Shown: positions 10,060 to 20,027 of the stretch, one piece after another
How the letters are laid out: each line of letters starts with the position of its first letter
How positions within the stretch are numbered: position 1 is the stretch's first letter
Source: Lewinellaceae bacterium
GTDB lineage: Bacteria; Bacteroidota; Bacteroidia; Chitinophagales; Saprospiraceae
NCBI GenBank assembly: GCA_016708875.1
Contig: JADJFA010000002.1
Span: forward strand, 371,059-435,058
Direction: 5' to 3'
DNA: 64,000 bases
The notes under the pieces: generated by a model
The model's input: only the letters and a program-made list of their open reading frames with translations
The model's database searches: none
Told to the model about the DNA's origin: nothing
Position numbers and translations under genes: made by a program

Positions 10060-13000
10060 ATGTCTCTCCATCCTTTCAGGCCTTTCGTTCTTTTCACACT
10101 GCTTTTTTTGTCACAAACCGTAAATAGCCAGGTTATCTGGTTGGAAGATTTTTCTGGTGCGCCACCAGCTCCCGGATGGACAGATTTTTTTACGGACTGC
10201 GATGGCACACCAGAGTCATTCAACGGGGTTCAGAATGGCCGCTACGAAGTGATTGACATGGAGGGTACTCCATGCTGCCCGGTGGCAGGTGGCGGGGCTG
10301 GCAACAATGAATGGGTAACAAACGAAATTACGATCACGGGGTACTGTAATGTAAGTATTTCCGTGAATTATGGTGTAATCGGGACATTTGAGTGTTCTGC
10401 GGGTGGCCCTTATTTTTCGTGCACAGACGTTGCGAATATAGACAATGGTCACGACCAAATCGTGTTTGAATATAGCCTAGATGGAGGCCCATGGGTTCAA
10501 TTTCAATATGTGTGTGGAGCTGCACCTCCTGGCCCTGCTACAGTATCTGGCCTCTCTGGTAATACCATCCGTGTTCGAATACAGCCTGCCAACAAATCTA
10601 CTGCTGAAACTTACTGGTTTGACGATGTGACCGTCTCTGGTTCTCTGCCAACTGTTGACCCTGTTCCTGATGTAGAAGTATGCGCAGGGGAAGATGTTAT
10701 GGTCATGTTTACAGGAACTGGCACCCCTGCTCCTACCTTTGACTGGACAAATGACAATACCGCTATAGGATTGGGTGCTTCCGGTTCTGGCAACTTAGAT
10801 TTTACCCCGCCCACTAACCTTTCGCAACAAGAAATTGCAACCATCACCGTAACACCCGTATCACCTGGCTGTAGCGGAGTACCTGAAACATTTACAATCA
10901 CGGTAAATCCGCTGCCACAGACTGACGACCCCGCCGACGTGGTGGCTTGTGCAGGCGATATGGTGGACATCATTTTTACAGGCAGCGACCCGGGTGCAAC
11001 ATACCATTGGACCATAAACGGGCTACCACCAAATCCTTTGTTCCCTCCCAGCGGAACTGGAAACATCAGCGGAACTGCCCCCCCTGTTCCTTTCCCTATT
11101 AGCGGGACAGTGACCGTTCATGCTGTATCAGCAGAAGGCTGCATTGGTCCTGACCAGACCTTCTCGGTGTCGCTGTTTCCAGCGATTTCTGCCAGTTTTA
11201 GTATGACCAGCCTTCCGAATCTTTGCCTGGGGCAGCCGGCTGTATTTTTCGGTCAATTTTAATGGCGGCACTGCTCCTTATACCTTTACTTATGCCATTG
11301 ATGGAGTAGATCAGCCGCCTTTGAACACCAATAGTGACCCTTTTACCTTTAATGTGGCCCTGAACGCAAATGCCACCATTACTGCAGTCAGCATGACGAG
11401 TGGCAACGGGTGTGTGGCGGATGTATCGGGATCTTTTGATGTCACCGTTATTCCGGCACCTACTGCAACGTTGGTTCCCGGCCCCAGCAATCTCTGTGTA
11501 GGGGATGCACTTGATTTGCAAATTGATTTTAACGGATCGGACGATTACACCTTTATTTATACCATCAATAACGTGCCCCAGCCAGCCATCACCGCTACCG
11601 GGCCGGATTATATCCTGAGTGTGAACCCACTTATTGGCACTACCACTTATACCTTAACCAGCGTCACCAGCAATGGATGTACCGGTACTGCAAGTGGCAG
11701 CCATGTGGTAATTGTAGCTGAACATCCTACTGCTTTTATTACTGGCAACCCCGTGATCTGTTCTGGACAAAGCACTACGATACCAGTCACGTTCTCCGGC
11801 ACGGCGCCCTGGACGTTTGTTTATTCCATTGATGGAGTGGACCAATCGCCAATCACTACGAGCAATAGCCCCTATTTTATCACGTCAACCTATACCGCAA
11901 CAACGACACTTGAATTGGTAAGTGTTGCCTCGGGTAGCTGTGATGGCACAACTTCAGGGTCTGCCGTGATAACCGTTCAATCGGGGGTAATTGGCACTTT
12001 GGCTTCCGGAACCAATGCCATTTGTGTGGGGCAGAGCGACACCCTTGATTTTACTTTTACTGGCATGGCGCCTTATACATTCATTTATACCGTGAATGGT
12101 ACGCCTCAAGCACCCATAACGACCAGCAATGGAACCTTTCAAATACCAGTAACGCCCGCCATTCCCACTACTTACGTCTTGACAGACATCAGCAATAGCA
12201 GTTGCCCTGGTGGTAGTGTTAGTGGCACTTATACGGTGGATGTCACCACGCCTCCTACAGCCACTATTTCCGGAACGGATACCATTTGCAACGAACATTC
12301 AGCGCCGTTGTCAATCAGTTTTACAGGCACTGCTCCCTGGACTTTCGCCTATGCTGCCAATGGTGTACCCGTTGATACGATCACTACCAGTATAAATCCT
12401 TTTATCATTACTGTAAGCCCCACGGCAACAACCACTTATACGCTTACGAGTGTCAGTTCGGGGAGTTGTGGAGGATCAACCTCCGGACTTGCCACCATTA
12501 GGGTAAATCCCAATCCAACGGTTACCATTTCGGGGGGTGGGCAAATTTGCCAGGTGGGTTCTGGCACCAATATTATCTTCACTTTTACGGGTACCGGACC
12601 ATGGACTGTAACTTACAGGGCCAACAATGATACACTCACTGCCACCAGTACGGTAAGCCCATTGGTGCTACCTGTGAACCCGAACATTGGCACCATTTAC
12701 AGATTGATAGAAATTTCGGATTCCTTGTGTACCGATACTGCGGTTGGGCAAGTAGTAGTTTTTGTATTCACGCCCGCCAATGCCCAGTTTTTAGGCAGTG
12801 CGACTTTTTGCGATTCAGCGAATACGCAGGTTTCAATTGACTTTACGGGAACAGGGCCATTCACGATTAACTATACCATCAACGGGGTTGCACAACAGCC
12901 TGACACTACGTTTGATGACCCCTACATTATCCCTGTTAATGTAACCTCCACCACAACATACGAACTCACGAGTATAGAATCCCCGGGGTGTACAGGCATC

Positions 13001-16000
13001 ATAACGGGTGTGCCAGCGGTCATTACCGTCAACTATGCACCCAGCCATACCAACCTGAACATAAATTGCAATTTCGCCGCGGGCACTTATGTCGTCAGCT
13101 TCGATGTATTGGGCGCAACCCTTCCACTCAGCCTGGTTAGCGGGAATGGCGGTTCGTTTTCAGGCAGCCAATGGACCAGCAACCCCATCCCACTGGCAAT
13201 GCCGTATAGTTTTACCTTCCGCGATGCGAACAACTGCGGAGATGTAACGGTCAGTGGCGCCAATACCTGCAACTGCCTGACAGAAGCCGGCACAATGGGC
13301 CTTGCACTAATAGAAGCCTGCGAGAGCGAGGTTATCAACGCAGCCTACAACGGCGGTTTTGTAAATGATGGCAACGATACGCTGCTCTATATCCTCCATT
13401 CCAACCCAGCGCTGCCCATTGGGACTATTTTTGGCTGGAACAATATCCCCTCTTTTGGATTACTGGCCGGGATGACTACTGGTACAACTTATTATATCTC
13501 AGCCATTGCGGGGAACATCAGCCCTATGGGACTGGTAGATACAAGCGATCTTTGTACCGTGATTTCGCAAGGAACACCTGTGATTTTCCATGCCCCACCA
13601 GTAGGAGATATGGGGGTGACAAACTTCAATATCTGCCAGGGGGACTCCATAACGCTGACCGTGAATTTCTCTGGAACGGCGCCGTTTACCTTTGCGACGG
13701 ATATTTTAGGAATGCAGCAGCCGCCCGTGGGCGGCATCACCGGCAGTTCGTATTCCTGGACGATTGCGCCATTAGTAAATACCGTGATCCAGTTGGACAG
13801 CGTGGCGGATCAATATTGCCCGAACGGACAGGCACTGGGTATGGCCACCATTGTTGTTGCTCAGCCACCAGTTGTGAGCAATGTGACTACCCAATGCGAT
13901 TACGGCAACGCTACATATACCGTCTCTTTCGACATTGTTTCTGGAGCGCCTCCTTTCAACCTTTCAGGACTGGCGGGTTTTTTCTCCGGCAACTCCTTTA
14001 CAAGCATTCCAATCCCTTTTGCCTCCGGCAATTTCTTTGCGACACTTATGGATGCTAATGGCTGTGGGCAAGACACGATCAGCGGAATGTCGAATTGCAA
14101 TTGCACGGGAGATGCAGGAATCATGGATCAAACACCCGTCAATGCATGTCAAAACACCGTTCTAAATGTACCAGCAGCTCAAAACACGGTGCTGGATTTG
14201 GATGACCAGTTGATGTACATTATTCATACCAACCCCAGCGTACCCTTGGGCACTATTTTGGGTTGGAGCACAACGCCTTCGTTCATGTTTGGGGGGGCAA
14301 TGCAAACAGGCATAACGTATTACGTATCATCCATAGTAGGAAACCCGGATGGAAGCGGAATGATTGACTTGCTCGACCCTTGTCTAACGGTCGCGATCGG
14401 CACACCTGTACAATGGCTCGCTACACCTACTGCAACGCTCGCGAGCGCCACTTTCGACATTTGTCCAGGCAGCAGTCAAGCGCTTTTGGTAACCCTGACT
14501 GGTACCGCCAATTTTACTCTGGGTTATACCAACAACGGCAACCCGTTTAGCGTAACCGCCACGCAGACGGCCTTTCTCTTAAATGCTACCCTGCAACAGA
14601 CGGCAACCTTCGTGCTGACTTCCGTTTCCGATGCCAATTGTACCGGATCAGTGACAGGAACTGCAGTGGTAAATGTGCATCCTCCTGTTGGAGCAGATAA
14701 TTTTACCATTAATTGCTCGCAGGCTACGCAGACCTACACAGTTGAATTCGATATTGCACAAGGTGATCTGAATACCATTTCTGTCGCAAACATTACTGGC
14801 ATTTACGACCCTGCTACAGGGCACTTTGTAAGCAACCCAATCCCCAGCGGACAGCCTTATTCGGTACTCATTACCGACAGTTGGAACTGCGGCAGCTACA
14901 TTTTCTCTGATTCGGTAGACTGCGCCTGTACGACAAATGCAGGGATAATGGATCCTTCACCGCTGACGCCTTGTTATGGCCAAACAGTGAGCACTTCGTC
15001 AGCTGCTGGCGCCTTCCTGGAAACTGGCGACACCTTACTCTATTTCCTTGTTGGCCAATCAAATATGCCACCCAGCTGGACGATCGTGAATGTGAGTAGC
15101 ACGCCTTCTTTTGCTTTCAACCCAGCTACAATGATGACCTCCACGCAATACTTTATTGTGGCGGTGGCAGGCAATATTGGCGGTCCAAACGGAGTAGACC
15201 TTAATGACCCTTGTTTGTCAATTATACCTGGCCCGACCGTTATGTGGCGACCAGAAGTCACTGCTGCGCTTTCGGGTGCGCCCGAAGTTTGTCCTGGAAG
15301 TCAAGCCAGCATTGTGGTGCAATTTACAGGTGACGGGCCATTTGACTTTGCATACACCGATGGCAGTATACAAACGCCTTTGACCGGAATTACTCAAAAC
15401 CCATATACCATTCAGGTTTCTCCACCGATCAGCACTGGCTACTCCCTGGTAAATGTAACAGGCGCGGGCAATTGCCCCGGAACCATAAGCGGAAATGCTT
15501 CGGTTATTATATCCAACCCTCCCCAAGTGCTCAACCTGTCAGTTAATTGCGACTTGGCGAATGAAACATACACCCTCACATTTGACATTGGCAATGGGGC
15601 GCAGACAAATCCAACATATACCGTCTTGGGCATTCAAGGTACCCTGACAGACACCACATTTACCTCTATTTCATACCCCGGCACACAGCCGTATAATGTC
15701 GTTATTGGCAATCCTACCGGTTGCACCACTACCCTGTCGGGAATGGCCAGTTGTGCTTGCCTAACCAATGCAGGGACGCTTTCCAATGCTTTGAATGGCT
15801 GTTTGCCCGCTGGAACTGTTTCTGCACAATCCGCTGGAAATCAAACGCTTGATGCGGATGACATGCTGATTTATGTGTTATGCACCGACCCGGCCATTTT
15901 GCCTGTGGGCATATTGGCTCAGGGCAATTTACCTCAATTTGGGTTCCAGGTAGGTATGACTGCTGGCATAACGTATTACATCGTGGCTGTGGCGGGCAGT

Positions 16001-17623
16001 ACACTGGGTGGCACAGTAGATTTGAACGACCCATGCCTTTCTGTTTCGCCAGGTGTTCCGGTGGTATTCCACTTTCCTCCTTCAGCACTTATTGTTGGGG
16101 ATGTAACCTTGTGCGAAGGAGACGACGCTACGTTCCAGGTACAGTTGGCTGGCGTTGGTCCCTATCAGTTTGTGTATGCTTTGAATGGAATTCCACAGGC
16201 GCCCGTAAGCACTCCCAGCAATTCGTTCAACATTTTGACCAACAATGTGCAGCAAAACCAGGTCTTTACACTGGTGTCCGTAGCCGATGCAAACTGCCCT
16301 GGCACTGTTGATGGTCAAGCCACAGTGATCGTAACGCCTACGCCTACCGGTTCGATTTCCAGCGATATCAGTATTTGTGCGGGCAATTCCGCCGTACTCA
16401 CTTTGACTTTGAGCGGAGGTACAAGTTATGACGTGACGATTGCTGGCACAACACCTCCGACACAATTGACGGGGGTGCAAAATGGGGCGACCTTTACCGT
16501 AACTCCTTCCAGCACAACGACTTACACCATTACGAACCTCGTAGCGACAGGCACTGCTTGTCCAGCCGTAATTGGGCAAAGCGCTACTGTGACCATTTCC
16601 AGCGTGAGTGCAACGAGTTTGCTTTCTGATTTCAACGGATTCAATACCAGTTGCCCACTCACCAACGATGGTTCGATTACTGTCTCCCCCATCGGCGGCA
16701 TTTCACCCATAAGTGCTTCCTGGAGCAATGGTGTAATAGGACTGACGAATGCCAATCTGGGTGCCGGAGATTACGCTGTTACACTGACCGACCAAATCGG
16801 TTGCACTTATACTGATAATTACACGCTGATTGCCGCACCTGAACTGGGGATCTCGTTTACAACCGAATCGCCTACCTGTTTTGGCGACAACGATGGTTCC
16901 GTCACCATCACAGGAGTAACGGGTGGCGCAGGGCCTTTCTCCTTGAGCCTGAACAACAACGTGTTACAAACGACCGATGTCTTCCCTGTCACCATCCCGG
17001 CACTTGGTAGCGGTGTGCAGGTGATTGGTGTGGAAGACTCCAATGGCTGTTTCAGCGATGCGGATGCGACCGTGCCCGACCCTGCTGAACTTACCGTGAA
17101 CCTTGGCCCCGACACGACTATACACTTGGGCGATGTGGTGCTTTTGCAGGCAAATCTGAACTTCAGCGAAGTGGAATCATTCGTTTGGACGCCGGTTGAA
17201 TATTTAGACCGGCCGGATTCCTTGATCACGCTCGCTTTCCCGGTCAATACCGTTCGTTACAATCTATTGGTGACGGATTCTGCAGGCTGCACCGCCCGGG
17301 ACGAGATTTTGATCATCGTGGATAAGGAAAAGCGCCTGTTCATCCCAAATGTCATCAAGCCCAGTTCGGATGGTCAGAACAACATCGTGTCGGTTTTTGC
17401 CGGAGAAGAGGTTAGCAAAGTACGCTCCATGCGGATTTTCGATCGCTGGGGCGAGCTGTTATTTGAAAACCTCAACTTCTTGCCCAATGACCCCACGTTT
17501 GGCTGGAGTGGTCAAGCCAAAGGCCAGGATGTTAGCCCGGGGGTGTATGTTTATGTTGTGGAGGTTGAGTATGTGAATGGAGAAACGGAGGTGTTTTCGG
17601 GCGATGTGACGGTGGTGCGGTAA
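10060..17623 (+). CDS. giant T9SS type B cargo / adhesin-like protein, frameshifted once
   Basis: Two frames (to 11262, and from about 11251) clearly encode one ~2,520-residue secreted protein. The ATG at 10060 begins a signal peptide (LFTLLFLSQTVNSQ). A carbohydrate-binding-like beta domain follows (FDDVTVSG at its end). Next come many ~75-85 residue Ig/PKD-like repeats with the pattern 'IC.G.S..I...FTGTAPWTFVYSIDGV..TTTYTLTSVSSG.C.GT.SG', alternating in the middle with CNC..AG.M repeats that contain D..LLYI.H.NP.LP.GT. SprB-type repeats and a gliding-motility-associated (T9SS type B) sorting domain end it (LFIPNVIKPSSDGQNN, FDRWGELLFEN, W.G...G..V.PGVYVYVVEV). The frame is lost at a T5 run at 11245-11249; four Ts would restore AVFSVNFNGG. 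A large repetitive surface adhesin is the best reading. Confidence 0.85.
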
Positions 17624-17626
17624 ATA

Positions 17627-18538
17627 CTAAAAAGGCCAATCATCATCCTTTTTTCTGCGTTCTCGTTGGTCAAAGTAAAAGTGGAAAATGCGTTCAAAAA
17701 ATTCCATTTCTACGCTGCTGGTGTAGAAAACACCTGAATAATCATAGGTGGCTTTTACTTTTAGCAACGAGATGCAGGTCTCATACCGTTCCGTTAGCGA
17801 TGCATCAATGATCCAGGACCATGCTTCTTCTGGGAACAGGTCAATGATTGCCTCCGCAATCCCGAGTGTGTCGTCGTAGCCCACGTCTTCATTTGCAGGG
17901 AAGCGAGTGATGTCGATATTTAGCCATTCGAAAATAGGTTTGCCGAGCAGTGCTAAATCGCGATCATCATCATCATCGTCGTACCGAAGTTGGAAATGCT
18001 GATGGTCAGAGATCAACTTTTGGGCCGCGCTGATGTGTTGAATCAACGCTTTAGCCCATTCGCTCAGATTAAGATTGAAATCAGGCACACAGGCTTCATA
18101 CTGCTTGCAGGTGCAGTAACGACTTCCAAAAGGGCATACTGAGGGATCATATTCACAGAACTCTACCGTGACAAACCCATCGTCGCAAATCATGACCGAT
18201 TCCTCTAATTTGCTCACCAGCAATTGATAGCGTATTTTCCAAGGCAAGCGCTTTGGAAAATCAAAGGATACATTGTAGCTCTGCATCGTCTGCTCAAAAG
18301 CCTCGCAAATTTTGCGGAGTTGGTTTCTGTTGAGCCGGTCGGCAGGAGGAAATTGAATGGCCTCCAATCCCAGGATTTCTCCGATACGTTCTTGCGGCAA
18401 ATCATTTTCAAGCCAGGCTTCCACTTCCGCAAAATGATCTTCAATAGAAGTGATTTGTAGTTTTGGGGTTGGCTCGTATGCTTCCAATCGAGCGGCCGCC
18501 TGTATATCGGCGGTAAGTTGGCGGATGTATTTTTGCAT
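17627..18538 (-). CDS. unknown protein, 303 residues
   Basis: I do not recognise the family. The ATG at 18538 is chosen over a TTG two codons upstream. It is acidic overall, with a run of six Asp (~residue 188-195), a Cys cluster in the middle (DPSVCPFGSRYCTCKQYEAC) that could bind metal or form disulfides, and aromatic-rich C-terminal helices (FFERIFHFYFDQRERRKKDDDWPF). No signal peptide or transmembrane helix. It is convergent with the giant adhesin gene with 3 bp between stops, and divergent from another unknown gene. Cytosolic location is inferred from the absence of targeting signals. Confidence 0.6.
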   Translation of the reverse strand: MQKYIRQLTADIQAAARLEAYEPTPKLQITSIEDHFAEVEAWLENDLPQERIGEILGLEAIQFPPADRLNRNQLRKICEAFEQTMQSYNVSFDFPKRLPWKIRYQLLVSKLEESVMICDDGFVTVEFCEYDPSVCPFGSRYCTCKQYEACVPDFNLNLSEWAKALIQHISAAQKLISDHQHFQLRYDDDDDDRDLALLGKPIFEWLNIDITRFPANEDVGYDDTLGIAEAIIDLFPEEAWSWIIDASLTERYETCISLLKVKATYDYSGVFYTSSVEMEFFERIFHFYFDQRERRKKDDDWPF

Positions 18539-18601
18539 GATCAAATGGTTTTAATTGTTCGGGACTGAACTTTGAGAATTAGAACTTGGTTGGGTAACGC
18601 T

Positions 18602-19262
18602 ATGCAAGTTAATGAAAAATCTGAAAAAGATTGCAAGGCGCTGTTGGAAAAAATATTTCTGCCGCCAGAAATGCTGATCGCAAAATTTGCGCCCAATGGC
18701 TGGGAACTGTCCCCGCTTTTTACTGCTAAATATCCTACCCCGCAAGAACGCCATGAACGCAGCTTGCAAATGCACCGCAATTTTGAGTCCTCGGCCCAAA
18801 AGGCTGGACGCCCAATGGCCAAGCCCAATCTCGAAGATTTTGAAAATGAGTCCCTCCAAGTTTCTGGTACTCCATTGGAGGACTTGCTCGACCTGCTTGG
18901 CGACGGGGTATGGAGTGTCTTTTCTGAAAACAACAATGTCACAGCACCCAATGGTGCTGTATATCAGGAGGCTTGGAGGCTTCATAGCAGATTTTATCAA
19001 TGAACACTACCCGGTGAATGACAAATACCGCTACATTGACTTTTACATGGGGCTACTCTATGAGGAAGATCGTGCAAAGTGTGGCGTGATTTTTCGCCAC
19101 ATTTTTGAGGTATTGAAGGAGGAAGGCTGTGATTGGCGATTCGATCAGGAGCGGAGAGATGACCTGGAAGATGCTCGGTATGAACCTCCACCTGCGGTGG
19201 TGCAGGTGTATTGGGAGGTGTATGGGAGGTGGCAGGAGGGTTCGGCGGTGGAGAATGGGTGA
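18602..19262 (+). CDS. unknown protein, single frameshift
   Basis: Two overlapping frames join into one ~220-residue product. The first (ATG 18602) runs through the LLGDGVWSVFSENNN region; after 18973 the second frame continues with GGFIADFINEHYPVNDKYRYIDFYMGLLYEEDRAKCGVIFRHIFEVLKEEG. Removing one T of the TT at 18973-18974 fuses them as YQEAGGFIADF. The product is acidic and helical, without signal peptide or membrane helix. No family recognised. The gene is divergent from the other unknown gene; the pair may be functionally linked, which is inference only. Confidence 0.55.
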
Positions 19263-19270
19263 GGGGTTGC

Positions 19271-19771
19271 CTATTTGAAGTGAAAGCCGCGACTTTCCGC
19301 CTCAAGACCGGGAAGCGAATTGACAAACGCCTCGACCGACTGAATCAACAACACCCCTTCCTCTGAGCAGGCCGGCTCAAAATCTGGGTCGTAACTGGCA
19401 ATTACCTCAATGCCGTGCATCTTGCAGAGTGCCAGAATCATAGCATCATTTGGCAACAAATTGTACTGCCTCATCAACCGAACCGAATCCGGAAGCAGTG
19501 TGGCTGCATCGGGTAAAAAGACAAGTGGGCGGAAAATGTCAAGTGGATTGGCTTTGGCCAGCAAGGTGCCGATTTGCCCACTCATTTTGATGCTTAGAGG
19601 GGATTTGTTTCCGGCAATCGCCAAAAAATGGAACAGGTACTCGCTGATAACTGGTGAACCGAAATACAAGTCGAATCTTTCGTCCTCCAGCAACGCTTCA
19701 AACAATTCCGGCCTTGAGTTTTTAGTATACTCGATTAAAATGGAACTGTCGAGAAAGATTCTACTGCTCAT
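19271..19771 (-). CDS. PIN-domain toxin (VapC-like)
   Basis: A 166-residue PIN domain. It starts SSRIFLDSSILIEY, giving the first catalytic Asp (FLDSS), has a central acidic helix (VISEYLFHF) and ends with LLPNDAMILALCKMHGIEVIASYDPDFE, supplying the second and third Asp clusters. PIN toxins are Mg-dependent endoribonucleases that cut tRNA or rRNA. The start at 19771 lies inside the upstream gene's last codons, an 11-bp overlap typical of translationally coupled toxin-antitoxin pairs; ATG 19777 is an alternative. Confidence 0.85.
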   Translation of the reverse strand: MSSRIFLDSSILIEYTKNSRPELFEALLEDERFDLYFGSPVISEYLFHFLAIAGNKSPLSIKMSGQIGTLLAKANPLDIFRPLVFLPDAATLLPDSVRLMRQYNLLPNDAMILALCKMHGIEVIASYDPDFEPACSEEGVLLIQSVEAFVNSLPGLEAESRGFHFK

Positions 19772-19982
19772 AAGCATCGTATTTGGAGTACGGCACGTTG
19801 GGCAGAACACCTTTCATGTGAGCAACCATTTGGAGGCGATTCTGCTTCTTGGGAACAGTTTTGATTTTGCCATTAACATCGGGCTTCTTCCCAGAAAGGT
19901 GAAAAGCAATACCTTTTTGGGTCAAAAAAGTCAAAAGCAATTCCCAATCTGAGGGGTTTTTGATTTCTAATGTCAGTTGCAT
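19761..19982 (-). CDS. probable antitoxin paired with PIN toxin
   Basis: A 73-residue protein directly upstream of, and overlapping, the PIN gene. The N-terminus (MQLTLEIKNPSDWELLLTFLTQKGI) looks like a small beta-alpha antitoxin fold and the Lys/Arg-rich middle (GKIKTVPKKQNRLQMVAHMKG) could contact the toxin or DNA. I call it an antitoxin mainly from position, size and overlap; the DNA-binding family is not identified. Confidence 0.65.
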   Translation of the reverse strand: MQLTLEIKNPSDWELLLTFLTQKGIAFHLSGKKPDVNGKIKTVPKKQNRLQMVAHMKGVLPNVPYSKYDAYEQ

Positions 19983-20027
19983 GAGCCGAATTTTTTCACA
20001 AAAATAAGCATTCCCAGCAATTATCCA

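Noticed and set aside
11240..11262. Programmed ribosomal frameshift in the giant adhesin gene
   Set aside because: T5 followed by C is not a strong slippery heptamer, there is no stimulatory structure seen, and similar single-base breaks occur in unrelated genes, so an indel is more likely.
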